Shown here one piece after another: positions 34,036-43,655 of a stretch of 64,000 nucleotides of DNA (its first letter is position 1; each line of letters starts with the position of its first letter). The notes beneath the pieces are model-generated. The model was not told the origin of the DNA and ran no database searches. It saw only the letters and a program-made list of their open reading frames with translations. This DNA is from Mucilaginibacter sp. PAMB04168. GTDB lineage: Bacteria > Bacteroidota > Bacteroidia > Sphingobacteriales > Sphingobacteriaceae. The position numbers and the translations under genes are program-made. Location of the stretch: assembly GCF_039634365.2 (NCBI RefSeq), contig NZ_CP155079.2, positions 4,216,001 through 4,280,000 of the forward strand, given 5' to 3'.

Positions 34036-34284
34036 ATAGGTAACAAGCATCACAGTACATCAGTTGATCTGTATTTTATCCTTCCGGATATCGTACTATA
34101 CTTTGATGTATGTTATGCGTTATGTTAATTGGTAAGATAGCAAATGTATTGCCCTGAGCCTATTATTGTTTATACAATATATGCAAGGAATTATAACATC
34201 TTACCATCAAGCAATAGCATGCTGTTAAAATATATGCTAAGAAGGTAGCCAAGTATGTTTATTATTTGGCTATCTCAATGGCAC
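34036..34284. other. Promoter-side region of the RuBisCO-like operon
   Basis: About 250 A/T-rich bases lie between the operon start and the glgB terminator. A 16-base palindrome is at 34164-34179, a wider pair of 9-base inverted arms (TGGTAAGAT at 34130, ATCTTACCA at 34198) encloses it, and a minus-strand TAnnTTTG-like box (TACATTTG) is at 34141-34148. The nearest upstream TTG on that strand is about 26 bases away, longer than the usual spacing, so the promoter call is weak. Confidence 0.35.
34164..34179. promoter_or_regulatory. Candidate operator palindrome before the RuBisCO-like operon
   Basis: A perfect palindrome with 6-base arms TATTGT and ACAATA and a 4-base centre lies about 130 bases upstream of the first start codon. 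The shape is typical of a dimeric repressor site. No regulator gene is in the operon. Confidence 0.3.
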
Positions 34285-34315
34285 AAAAAAAGCCGCCCGT
34301 AATTGGGGCGGCTTT
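34285..34315 (-). terminator. Terminator of the GlgE-pathway operon
   Basis: Read on the minus strand, a perfect 10-bp G/C-rich stem (34306-34315 with 34289-34298) with a 7-base loop is followed by a run of seven T, 22 bases after the glgB stop codon. Confidence 0.88.
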
Positions 34316-34337
34316 AGTACCTTTTTCCTGATTCGTA

Positions 34338-36305
34338 TTATGCGGTATAAAGCCAATCAAAGGAAGTATCGTATTTTAATATAGTTATACCCAATGGCGG
34401 CAAGGTCAGCAACAGCGAATGTTGTTTACCATGCATAGGAATGGGGTAAGTTTCCAAATTACCCGAATTAAGTACGTCGCTACCGCCATAACTCAGGTTA
34501 TCCGAGTTAAGTATCTCTTGGTATACACCCAATTGTGGCACACCAATACGATAATTGTGCCTTACTACTGGTGTAAAGTTTGCTACAAACAGCAGTCTGT
34601 CTTGTTCATTAAAACCCTTACGCACCCATGATAGCACACTATTTACACTATCATTCATATCAATCCACTCAAAGCCATCGGGCGAGTAACTGTTTTCATA
34701 AAAAGCAGGATACTGCTTGTATAGTGTGTTTAGCTGTTTAAGCCACTGCTGTACACCCTTGTGCAGCGGATCATGTGTTTCGTGCCAGTCCATGCTGTAA
34801 TCATGCGCCCACTCATGTCGCTGAGCGAAATCACCGCCCATGAAGATCATTTTTGCTCCTGGGTGTCCGTACATGTAGCCGTAAAGCAATCTGAGGTTGG
34901 CAAACTGCTGCCAGTTATCACCCGGCATTTTGTTAATTAATGAATGCTTGCCGTACACCACTTCATCATGTGAAAGCGGCAGCACAAATTTTTCGGTAAA
35001 GGCATAAACCAAGCTAAAAGTTAATTGGCCCTGGTGATAGCTACGGTACAAAGGCTCATTTTCAAAATAGCTTAAGGTATCATGCATCCAGCCCATCATC
35101 CACTTCAAATCAAACCCTAAGCCACCCCAGCTGGTTGGTTGGGTAACGCCTGGCCATGCGGTCGATTCTTCGGCAATGGTAATTACATCAGGGTGATGTT
35201 GATGAACCGCGTCATTAAATTCCTGTAGGAAGCTGATAGCCTCCAGGTTCTCCCGCCCACCATGTTCATTAGGTATCCACTCCCCTTCTTTGCGAGAGTA
35301 ATCTAAATAAAGCATTGAAGCTACGGCGTCAACACGTAAACCATCTATATGATATTTATCAAGCCAATACAGGGCATTTGATATTAAGAATGCTCTAACC
35401 TCGTTACGGCAAAAATTGAATATTAAACTTTTCCAATCGGGATGAAAACCCTTCCGAGGATCGGCATACTCATACAGGTGGGTGCCGTCAAAATAGCCCA
35501 GGCCATGTTCATCAGTAGGAAAATGCGATGGAACCCAATCCAGTATTACACCAATACCGGCCTGATGCAACTGGTCAATCAGATACATGAAATCCTGTGC
35601 ATTGCCGTACCGACTTGATGGTGCAAAGTAGCCGGTTAACTGGTAACCCCAGGAGCCATAGAATGGATGCTCCATAACGGGCATGAACTCCACATGCGTA
35701 AAATTCATGTCCTTACAATATGCAGTCAACTCAACGGCCATTTCCCTATAGGTCATAAACCGGCTTTCGGGATCGAGCACACGGCGCCATGAACCCAAAT
35801 GCACTTCGTAAACAGATAACGGCTTTTGTAATGGCTTTGACTGGTGCCTGCTGGTCATCCATTGCTCATCGGCCCAGGCATAGCTTAAATCGGAAGTTAT
35901 GGTGGCCGTATGCGGAGGCGTTTCCCAATGATAAGCGTATGGGTCGCCTTTTTCTACCTTATAACCGTTGTGCGATTCGATAAAGTATTTATAACACTCG
36001 CCCACTGCCACTTCCGGAATAAAAAGCTCCCATATACCCGAATGGTCCCAGCGTACATGCATGGCATGTGCGTTGCGGTTCCAGCCGTTAAAGTTACCAA
36101 TTACCGATACATTTTTGGCGTTAGGTGCCCAGACGGCAAAGTAAGTACCTGTTTGACCCAAGTGCTGTACCTGATGCGAACCTAACTTGTTGTATAGCTG
36201 ATAATGCTTACCCGCTTTAAACAAGCTTATATCAAACTCGCTGAATAACGAGAACCATGGTAATGTTTCTTGTGTAGGGGCGGTATCTTCCACTGTATAT
36301 TCCAT
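34338..36305 (-). CDS. glgB: 1,4-alpha-glucan branching enzyme
   Basis: GlgB cuts alpha-1,4 chains and makes alpha-1,6 branches. The 655-residue protein has an N-terminal CBM48-type domain (AVWAPNAKNVSVIGNFNGW near residue 55) and a GH13 barrel. Catalytic candidates are the Asp in GLRVDAVASMLY and the Glu in TIAEESTAWPG, with the substrate His-Asp in LPLSHDEVVYGKHS. The gene is the last of a three-gene operon, 2 bases after the trehalose synthase-maltokinase gene. In the GlgE route it branches the maltosyl-extended glucan. Confidence 0.95.
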   Translation of the reverse strand: MEYTVEDTAPTQETLPWFSLFSEFDISLFKAGKHYQLYNKLGSHQVQHLGQTGTYFAVWAPNAKNVSVIGNFNGWNRNAHAMHVRWDHSGIWELFIPEVAVGECYKYFIESHNGYKVEKGDPYAYHWETPPHTATITSDLSYAWADEQWMTSRHQSKPLQKPLSVYEVHLGSWRRVLDPESRFMTYREMAVELTAYCKDMNFTHVEFMPVMEHPFYGSWGYQLTGYFAPSSRYGNAQDFMYLIDQLHQAGIGVILDWVPSHFPTDEHGLGYFDGTHLYEYADPRKGFHPDWKSLIFNFCRNEVRAFLISNALYWLDKYHIDGLRVDAVASMLYLDYSRKEGEWIPNEHGGRENLEAISFLQEFNDAVHQHHPDVITIAEESTAWPGVTQPTSWGGLGFDLKWMMGWMHDTLSYFENEPLYRSYHQGQLTFSLVYAFTEKFVLPLSHDEVVYGKHSLINKMPGDNWQQFANLRLLYGYMYGHPGAKMIFMGGDFAQRHEWAHDYSMDWHETHDPLHKGVQQWLKQLNTLYKQYPAFYENSYSPDGFEWIDMNDSVNSVLSWVRKGFNEQDRLLFVANFTPVVRHNYRIGVPQLGVYQEILNSDNLSYGGSDVLNSGNLETYPIPMHGKQHSLLLTLPPLGITILKYDTSFDWLYTA

Positions 36306-36307
36306 GC

Positions 36308-39300
36308 TTATACTATTGTTGCTCCTGCGAGTCTGTTTTTCATTACTATTGATTTAATGCCTCTTAAAGGCACTACCACCCAGTCGGGCCGGTTATTAAG
36401 CTCATAGTTTAACTCATACACTGCTTTTTGCAGCAGGAAGGTTTGTAACATGATCTCCAGATCTTCAACTTGTTTTGGCACAAAGGATGAACCTTTAACG
36501 GTGTCGAGGTACGATCTCATGAAGAAGCCCGACATGTAATGATACCATTGTTCCACATGCGGAATCAACTGCTCAATATCTTCAGGCCTGATCTGATTAT
36601 CCAAGAACAAACTGCCAAATGCCGCATAATGGAAGGACCGTATCATGCCCGCCACATCACGTAATGGCGAATACTTTAATCTGCGCTCGCTGTAACTACG
36701 TGCCGGTTCGCCTTCAAAGTCTAGTATAATAAAATCCTTTCCGGTAAACAGCACTTGCCCCAGGTGGTAATCACCATGTATGCGTATCTTGGTTACATCA
36801 ATCTTGCGGCTGTATATCTTTTTAAGGATAGTTAGTATCTCTTCTTTCATGCCGAGTACCTCTTCGGCCTCTTTCCGCACACTGTCAGGCAACTTTTTCA
36901 AATTTCTGCTAAGGCTTTGGAATGCTACTCTTACAGCAGATTGCAGTCCCGAAAATAAAGAACGCTGGTAATGCAAAGAGTACTCCTCTGGCTTAAATGC
37001 CGGATTGTTTTGCTCTGATGCCAAAGCCAGGTGCATTTCACCGGTCCTTTCGCCTAATAGCCTAACCTGTTCTGCTACGGCTGCATCAAACTTAGCCTTT
37101 AGCGTTTCGGGAATTTGCTCGTAAGCTACGGGCTGTGTTAAACTGCCAACTACTTCAACATTGGTTTGGTTAGGGTTGGTATTAGTAAGTAATTCGTCGT
37201 TGTAGTCATTCAAACGATCGAGCATGTACTCCCAGCTATCACTGTTGGCTTTTACAATTTCCTGCATCATACCCAAAACCATGGTACCTTTGCCAAAATC
37301 CCATTCAATGGCGCCTACAAAACCCGGGATATTTTTGAACTGAGCCTCGTTACTCAAAAACTTGGTCAGTTCCATATCGGGGTTAATGGCCCTGTCAACC
37401 TTACGGTAAATTTTAAGATAAAAAGCGTTATCGTAAGTGATGGAAGTATTGCTTTGCTCAGCCGAAAGCATTTTCGGCTTAGTTTCCGGATGCTCGGTTA
37501 TGTGCGCTTTTAATTCGCGGTTGCCGCTAAATACCAATTCGCCGCGCGATTGTGGTATAGTATGACGATGGCCCATATTAGTTATAATGGCCTGCTGAAA
37601 ATCAATGCCGTATATCGCGTCGTACAATACCCCTTCCTCTCCATTAACAGTAACATTAGCTATAATGGCCTGCGGATATTCGGTTTGCAGCTTACGCGCC
37701 TGCTGATCTGTAGCAAAAGCAACCGATAATTGGTATAGGTCTGGTAGCCCCTCGCGGTAAGCCACTTCCATTAACAAGGTGTAAGCACTGCCTTCTGCAA
37801 GGGGAATATTAGCTGCATCAACAATGGCTACAGTTTCCATTCCACGCGCCTTGCCGCCAAACCACCGCATACGCATGAGGTATTCTGGCAGTATGGCGTT
37901 GCTTAATCCCTCAAACACTTCACGGCTAATCAGATCTTTCCAGCGCTGCAGGGTAAGGTTACGTAATTGCTGATCTTCCCCTATTTCGGGATTGACCTTT
38001 TCTAAAACAAAAGCCTGCGTACCGTATGAACCAAGCGTTACAAAGTATGGTGCATCCTCTTTAATAATAGGGAAACGGTTACGGCTCAATATCTCAACCG
38101 GAACATAGCCTTTATACTCGGCCAGTTCCAGCTCAAGCGGCTGTGGAAAACGCGACAGGTTACAGATAATGAGCATGGTTTGATCCTCATAAGTACGGGT
38201 AAAGGCCAATACTTTTGAGTTTTCGCTCTGTACAAACTTCATATCACCCCGACTGAAGGCTTTGTACTTTTTGCGTGTAGCAATTATACGCTTCATCCAC
38301 CATAGTAACGATGATGTGTTACGTGATTGCAGATCGACGTTTACTGCTTCATAATGAAACTGCGGATCCAGGATCATTGGCAGGTACAAACGTTGCGGGT
38401 TTGCTTCTGAGAAACCGCCATTACGATCGGAATCCCATTGCATAGGGGTACGTACACCATCGCGGTCGCCCAGGTAAAAATTGTCGCCCATGCCTATTTC
38501 ATCGCCATAATACATCACCGGTGTACCTGGGAGTGAAAACAACAGCACGTTTAACAACTCTATCTTCCGGCGGTTATTTTCCAGCAGTGGCGCCAGGCGG
38601 TGCCTTATACCTAAGTTAATACGGGCTTTGGGATCTTTAACATATACTTTGTACATGTAATCGCGTTCTTCATCAGTCACCATCTCCAGTGTCAGCTCAT
38701 CATGGTTACGCAGAAATATTGCCCATTGACAGGTATTGGGTATTTCGGGGGTTTGGTCAAAAATATCGGTAATAGGATATTTGTCTTCCATTTGTAAGGC
38801 CATAAACATACGCGGCATTACAGGGAAGTGATAATTCATCTGACACTCATCACCATCACCAAAGTAGGCGGCCGAATCTTCCGGCCACATATTAGCCTCG
38901 GCTAATAACAAAGTGCCCGGATAACGGTCATCTATATATTTACGAAGGCTTTTTAGAAAATCGTGTGTCTCAGGAAGGTTTTCACAATTGGTGCCGTCGC
39001 GCTCAAATAAATAAGGTACGGCATCGAGCCTGAAGCCGTCTACACCCATTTTACACCAGTAATCCAATATCTTAAATATTTCCTGCTGTACCTGCGGGTT
39101 ATCGTAGTTCAGATCCGGCTGGTGATGAAAGAAACGGTGCCAGTAGTATTGTTGCGCCACAGGGTCCCAGGTCCAGTTCGAGGCTTCGTAATCCTGAAAT
39201 ATAATACGGGCATCTTTAAATTGCTGCGGATCATCGGTCCAAACGTAATAATTACGCTTATCAGAACCCTTAGGCGCTTTACGCGCACGCTGAAACCAAG

Positions 39301-39652
39301 GGTGCTGATCGGAGGTGTGATTAATAACAAGCTCAGTAATCACCTTTAACCCCCTTTTATGGGCCTCCTTTAAAAACAGCCTGAATTCTTTTATATCACC
39401 GTATGAAGGGTTGATGTTATAGTAGTCAGAAATATCGTACCCATCATCACGTAAAGGCGATGGGTAAAAGGGTAGCAGCCAAATGGCAGTTATACCTAAA
39501 TCCTGCAGGTAATCCAGCTTTTCCATAAGGCCTTTAAAATCGCCTATACCGTCGCAGTTACCATCGCGGAACGCCTTAATATGCAGTTCGTAAATGATGG
39601 CATCTTTATACCAGTGTAATTTGTCGTCTAATTGGTTTATATCCTGAGGCAT
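36308..39652 (-). CDS. treS: Trehalose synthase-maltokinase fusion
   Basis: The 1114-residue protein fuses two steps of the GlgE pathway. The N-terminal GH13 trehalose synthase (about 1-550; GFRLDAVPYLFERDG, LLAEANMWPEDSA, FLRNHDELTLEM) interconverts trehalose and maltose. The C-terminal maltokinase (about 570-1110) has a protein-kinase-like catalytic loop, IHGDYHLGQVLF followed by IILDFEGEPARS near residues 955-985, and makes maltose 1-phosphate from ATP. Separate TreS and Pep2 proteins occur in mycobacteria, where they form a complex; the fusion is known in other phyla. It lies 2 bases after glgE and 2 bases before glgB, so translation of the three is probably coupled. Confidence 0.94.
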   Translation of the reverse strand: MPQDINQLDDKLHWYKDAIIYELHIKAFRDGNCDGIGDFKGLMEKLDYLQDLGITAIWLLPFYPSPLRDDGYDISDYYNINPSYGDIKEFRLFLKEAHKRGLKVITELVINHTSDQHPWFQRARKAPKGSDKRNYYVWTDDPQQFKDARIIFQDYEASNWTWDPVAQQYYWHRFFHHQPDLNYDNPQVQQEIFKILDYWCKMGVDGFRLDAVPYLFERDGTNCENLPETHDFLKSLRKYIDDRYPGTLLLAEANMWPEDSAAYFGDGDECQMNYHFPVMPRMFMALQMEDKYPITDIFDQTPEIPNTCQWAIFLRNHDELTLEMVTDEERDYMYKVYVKDPKARINLGIRHRLAPLLENNRRKIELLNVLLFSLPGTPVMYYGDEIGMGDNFYLGDRDGVRTPMQWDSDRNGGFSEANPQRLYLPMILDPQFHYEAVNVDLQSRNTSSLLWWMKRIIATRKKYKAFSRGDMKFVQSENSKVLAFTRTYEDQTMLIICNLSRFPQPLELELAEYKGYVPVEILSRNRFPIIKEDAPYFVTLGSYGTQAFVLEKVNPEIGEDQQLRNLTLQRWKDLISREVFEGLSNAILPEYLMRMRWFGGKARGMETVAIVDAANIPLAEGSAYTLLMEVAYREGLPDLYQLSVAFATDQQARKLQTEYPQAIIANVTVNGEEGVLYDAIYGIDFQQAIITNMGHRHTIPQSRGELVFSGNRELKAHITEHPETKPKMLSAEQSNTSITYDNAFYLKIYRKVDRAINPDMELTKFLSNEAQFKNIPGFVGAIEWDFGKGTMVLGMMQEIVKANSDSWEYMLDRLNDYNDELLTNTNPNQTNVEVVGSLTQPVAYEQIPETLKAKFDAAVAEQVRLLGERTGEMHLALASEQNNPAFKPEEYSLHYQRSLFSGLQSAVRVAFQSLSRNLKKLPDSVRKEAEEVLGMKEEILTILKKIYSRKIDVTKIRIHGDYHLGQVLFTGKDFIILDFEGEPARSYSERRLKYSPLRDVAGMIRSFHYAAFGSLFLDNQIRPEDIEQLIPHVEQWYHYMSGFFMRSYLDTVKGSSFVPKQVEDLEIMLQTFLLQKAVYELNYELNNRPDWVVVPLRGIKSIVMKNRLAGATIV

Positions 39653-39654
39653 GG

Positions 39655-41610
39655 TTAGTAAATTTTTTCAACTTTAAAAATGTGGGCAGGCATTTGGTAC
39701 GGGTTCAGTTCCACGTAATTGTAATCGCCGGTCCATTGATAGGTGCTACCGCTTAAAAGGTCGGTTACCTGGTAAGGCTCATCATAACCAATACCCAGTT
39801 TGGGTAGAGGTATTTTTACATGTGCGCCCTGTGTGTTAAATACATCAAGATTTACAGCTATAACGAGGTTATTATGGGTTGCCTTGTCAGTTTTAACGTA
39901 ACAGATAATCTGTTCGTTACTGGTAGTGGCAAACTCGATGTTCCAGGTGGTTTGCAATGCAGGGTTTTGTTTCCGGATGCGGTTTACACGGGTAATGATA
40001 TCGCCTATGCGGGTATACTGGTTCCAGTCCCAATTCTTGATCTCGTATTTTTCGTTATCAATGTATTCTTCCTTAGCACCATGAGGCGCATTGATACCAA
40101 ACTCATAAACCGGGCCGTATAAGCCATAATTGGATGAAAGCGTTGCTGCCAGAATAACCCGCGTAATATGGGCATTGTCGCCACCTTGCGTTAAGGCCGG
40201 TGGCAGGATGTCAGGCGTATTGGGCCAAAAGTTAGGACGGTAGAAATACCGCATTTCTGTTTTGGTCAGTTCCGTTAGATACTCTTCCAATTCTTGCTTG
40301 GTGTTACGCCAGGTAAAGTAACTGTAAGATTGATTGAACCCTGCTTTGCCTAACCGCTCCATAATACGAGGACGGGTAAAGGCTTCGGCCAAAAAGATAA
40401 CTTCAGGATTTTTTGTCCGTACTTCGCTAATCATCCACTGCCAAAAACCAAACGCCTTGGTGTGCGGATTATCAATACGAAATACCCGTATACCGGCATC
40501 TACCCAGTAATCGATCACGCTTTTTAGCTCTTGCCATAAATTCTCCCAATCTTCGGTTTCGAAGTTAAAGGGTAGTATATCTTCATATTTTTTAGGCGGA
40601 TTTTCGGCATACTGTACGGTACCATCAGGCCGCCACTTAAACCACTGCGGGTGTTCTTTCACATATGGGTGATCGGGTGCACACTGGTAAGCAATATCCA
40701 TGGCAATTTCAATACCCAGCTTTTCTGCTTCCTTAATTAAGTTTTTAAAATCTTTTAAAGTTCCCAGCTGCGGATGAATGGCTTTGTGGCCGCCCAAACG
40801 GTTACCTATTGCCCAGGGCGATCCCGGATCATCAGGTCCGGCGGTTAAGGAATTGTTCTTGCCCTTACGGTTCTTCTCTCCTATTGGATGAATAGGCGGA
40901 AAGTAAAGCACGTCAAAACCCATTTTGGCTACCCGTGGCAGAAGCCTTACCACATCTTTAAACGTACCATGCTTTCCGGGCCCATCAGCAGCCGAACGGG
41001 GGAACAATTCATACCAAGTACTAAAAGCGGCTTTAAGACGCTCAACCTCTATACGGTAAGTAACCGGGAATTGCGTAATCAATTCGGGGTGCCGGTGCTT
41101 GTACATCACACCAGCTATATCGGGGCTTAAAGCCAATGCAACTGCTTCTTTCGGATCTGCAAGCTGCTTAATTTGACTAGCCCAAGATAATAGCGACGCT
41201 TTATCATCAACGTTATGAGCAGCAGCTTCTTCCAGTAATTCGATACCTATTAGCAGCTCCACAGCTATATCCTGCCCTGCGTCAAACTTCTTTTTTAAAC
41301 CTTTTTTCCAGGTGGTATAATCGTCTACCCAACCTTCAATCTTAAAATCATAAAACCCCAGCTTTTCAGTTTTTAAGATGGCCTCCCAGTGGTCGTTTAT
41401 CACAAAGGTCATGGGAATTTCAGACCATGCTGTATCATCTGCGTGTTTAATATAGGCACTGGCAGCAATTTCATCATGGCCATCACTAAAAATATCGGCA
41501 GATAAGGTGACGTCTTCATTCACTACAACTTTGGCAGGAAATCGTCCTTCCTCAACACGGGGAGATATGTTGGTAATGATAACTCTTTTTTGGCCGCTCG
41601 ATTGGATCAT
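39655..41610 (-). CDS. glgE: Alpha-1,4-glucan:maltose-1-phosphate maltosyltransferase
   Basis: GlgE transfers maltosyl units from maltose 1-phosphate to an alpha-glucan chain. The 651-residue protein has an N-terminal beta domain (VVNEDVTLSADIFSDGHDE) and a GH13_3 barrel with the donor-site segment YFPPIHPIGEKNRKGKNN, nucleophile Asp in IRVFRIDNPHTK and acid/base Glu in IFLAEAFTRPR. It is the first gene of the glgE-treS/mak-glgB operon. No ADP-glucose pyrophosphorylase or glycogen synthase gene is in the window, so trehalose or maltose is the likely feed. Confidence 0.95.
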   Translation of the reverse strand: MIQSSGQKRVIITNISPRVEEGRFPAKVVVNEDVTLSADIFSDGHDEIAASAYIKHADDTAWSEIPMTFVINDHWEAILKTEKLGFYDFKIEGWVDDYTTWKKGLKKKFDAGQDIAVELLIGIELLEEAAAHNVDDKASLLSWASQIKQLADPKEAVALALSPDIAGVMYKHRHPELITQFPVTYRIEVERLKAAFSTWYELFPRSAADGPGKHGTFKDVVRLLPRVAKMGFDVLYFPPIHPIGEKNRKGKNNSLTAGPDDPGSPWAIGNRLGGHKAIHPQLGTLKDFKNLIKEAEKLGIEIAMDIAYQCAPDHPYVKEHPQWFKWRPDGTVQYAENPPKKYEDILPFNFETEDWENLWQELKSVIDYWVDAGIRVFRIDNPHTKAFGFWQWMISEVRTKNPEVIFLAEAFTRPRIMERLGKAGFNQSYSYFTWRNTKQELEEYLTELTKTEMRYFYRPNFWPNTPDILPPALTQGGDNAHITRVILAATLSSNYGLYGPVYEFGINAPHGAKEEYIDNEKYEIKNWDWNQYTRIGDIITRVNRIRKQNPALQTTWNIEFATTSNEQIICYVKTDKATHNNLVIAVNLDVFNTQGAHVKIPLPKLGIGYDEPYQVTDLLSGSTYQWTGDYNYVELNPYQMPAHIFKVEKIY

Positions 41611-42015
41611 TAACTTGTATTTTATGTATGGCTTGGCTACTTGTACTGTAACCGAAGGTACTTTAATAGTTTCCGTATATGCTAACCTATGAGCTGCATA
41701 AAATGTTTAAAAGATCATGAAATTAGGACTATTAAGATTCACAAATAAGAAATATGCTAATAATAGCGAAGACGATTCAAATCTCCTCAAGAGTGTACTT
41801 AAACTCTAAGTGCTAGATTTTCTGCTGTTTAAATACGATAATAATAGCCAACGTTCAAATTGTTTGAAAAATCTGAAAAAAGTGGCGTTTTCTGTAAACC
41901 ATTTCTCATCACAGATTGTTAACTAATCATTAACCACAACGATCATTCTAACTACTGACCCCCGTCATTCATTATAATGATTTGTTTCACTGACCATTAT
42001 GGTCGAAGCAACTGC
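41611..42015. other. Divergent intergenic region, glgE and universal stress protein
   Basis: Four hundred A/T-rich bases lie between divergent starts and should hold promoters for both units. I found no clear -33/-7 pair, riboswitch or open frame. Confidence 0.45.
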
Positions 42016-42828
42016 ATGAAAAACATTTTATTATTAAACGATTTTTCGCCTGAGGCAGCGCATGCGCTTGCTTATGGCCAAATGCTGGCCGCCCACCTGC
42101 AAGTAAATTTGCTGGTATGGGATATAGATGAACCCAAAAAAGCAACAACTGCAAAAGTATTGGTTCATGTTGCCGCTAAAAATTCTACTATCCACCGCCC
42201 TACGTCTGCTGCAACATCCAAAAGCGTGCAACACTCGCCTGTACCAGCTACAAACGCAAAAACTTTGCAGCTTATGGAAACGGTAAACAAAACGGTACAC
42301 GAAATTGTGCTTGAGCAGAATGTGCAACTAATAATTAAAGGCACTAAAAGTATTTTTTCGCAAGTAGATGAATTTGCTTCACGGGTTTTATGCACTACTT
42401 ATTGCCCGGTGTTGCTTGTACCCAAGGATGCCGCGTTTAGGCCATTAAAACGTATGGTGTACATGGCCGATTTGAGATACTGCCGTTACCAGATAAGCAG
42501 TTATCTAAGAAGTATGGCGCATGTATTTAAATCGAGTTACAGCATAGCGCACATTTCGGCTTCGGGTTTGCCTGAGCCTGAGGAAAACTACGCTATATCT
42601 CTTTTTCAAAAAATAGCAGGACGCAGAAACGACGGTATAAAGATTACTTTTAATCACATTAAAGAAAGAAATGTTAAAAAGGCTGCCGACGTTTTAATAA
42701 ACACTATGCATAACGATTTAATTGCTATGGCTTATCGCCGCTTCCACTTTAAGTCGCTTACCGATCAGCAAGTTCAGGTGGCCGGAACAGACGCCTTGCC
42801 TGTGCCTTTGTTATTGTTTCCTTCATAA
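42016..42828 (+). CDS. Universal stress protein family
   Basis: The ATG at 42016 gives the typical start MKNILLLNDFSPEAAHALAYG of Usp proteins and a 270-residue, two-domain form frequent in Bacteroidota; the frame continues 13 codons further upstream without support. The first half carries a Usp-like fold ending QVDEFASRVLCTTYCPVLLVPKD; the second half is divergent. An ATP-binding G-2x-G-9x-G(S/T) motif is not clear, so it may not bind ATP. Usp proteins are induced by stress and starvation. It stands alone before a strong bidirectional terminator. Confidence 0.78.
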   Translation: MKNILLLNDFSPEAAHALAYGQMLAAHLQVNLLVWDIDEPKKATTAKVLVHVAAKNSTIHRPTSAATSKSVQHSPVPATNAKTLQLMETVNKTVHEIVLEQNVQLIIKGTKSIFSQVDEFASRVLCTTYCPVLLVPKDAAFRPLKRMVYMADLRYCRYQISSYLRSMAHVFKSSYSIAHISASGLPEPEENYAISLFQKIAGRRNDGIKITFNHIKERNVKKAADVLINTMHNDLIAMAYRRFHFKSLTDQQVQVAGTDALPVPLLLFPS

Positions 42829-42833
42829 GCAAA

Positions 42834-42887
42834 GCTATAATCAAAAAAGCCCTTGCATGTTTATGCAAGGGCTTTTTTGATTATAGC
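42834..42887. terminator. Bidirectional terminator with a 25-bp perfect stem
   Basis: Arms at 42834-42858 and 42863-42887 are perfectly complementary and enclose a GTTT loop. Six A in the left arm and six T in the right arm make it work on both strands, between convergent genes. Confidence 0.9.
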
Positions 42888-42893
42888 AGTTTT

Positions 42894-43655
42894 TCAATAC
42901 GCTTCTTTAACAAAGTCATTCAACGTTATCAGGTTCTGTACAGCAGCGCCCATGGTGTTGTTAAAGTAAGCATAAACGGTTTTGCCGTCCTCCAGCCATT
43001 CTTTTACGTAAGAGGCATACTCACTTAAAAAATCGTCGGTGTAACTGCCTCTATACCCACCCTCGGGGCCATGAAAACGTAGATAAACAAAATCAGCCTC
43101 CCCTACCTCTAATGGCGCCGCCGATGCTGGCATATCATGCAACACCATACTAGCCTTGTACTGATCTAACAGTTCAAAAACAGTATCATTATACCATGAC
43201 TTGTTCCTGAACTCTACTGCCACGTGCCACGACTCGTTAGGATCGGCGAGCCTTATTTGCGATAAAATACCGGTAAGTGTTACTATACTAATGGTTACAC
43301 TGGGCGGGAACTGGATAAGCAAACTGCCTTTCTTTTCGCCTGCATGATTAACAATATGCATAAAACGGTCAATGTTCTCCGGATCAAAGACCCTCCCTTT
43401 ACAGTGCGTTACTTCCTGCCAAAGCTTAAAAGTAAATTTGAAATTATCGGGCACTTCTGTCGCCCATCGCTCAATAGTACGTGCCAGGGGCAATTTATAA
43501 AAGGTACTATTTATCTCTACACTATTAAACAGGGAGCCGTAATAGCATAACCGGCTCTTGCTTTTAAACTCCTCAGGAAAACATTCTTTATTAGGTACTG
43601 GCAACACCACATTGCTGGTGCCTGCATAAAATGGAACGGAGTTAATAAAGCTCAT
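42894..43655 (-). CDS. DUF72 (YecE-like) protein
   Basis: The protein of about 253 residues has the DUF72 TIM-barrel features: YAGTSNVV start, YYGSLFNSVEINSTFYKLP, FTFKLWQEVTH, LIQFPPS, AVEFRNKSWY, VLHDMPAS and VYLRFHGPEGGYRGSY. The biochemical role of the family is not established. The frame begins at 43703, but the ATG at 43655 gives the normal start (MSFINSVPFYAGTS) without an unlikely 16-residue addition. It is monocistronic and ends next to the shared bidirectional terminator. Confidence 0.85.
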   Translation of the reverse strand: MSFINSVPFYAGTSNVVLPVPNKECFPEEFKSKSRLCYYGSLFNSVEINSTFYKLPLARTIERWATEVPDNFKFTFKLWQEVTHCKGRVFDPENIDRFMHIVNHAGEKKGSLLIQFPPSVTISIVTLTGILSQIRLADPNESWHVAVEFRNKSWYNDTVFELLDQYKASMVLHDMPASAAPLEVGEADFVYLRFHGPEGGYRGSYTDDFLSEYASYVKEWLEDGKTVYAYFNNTMGAAVQNLITLNDFVKEAY

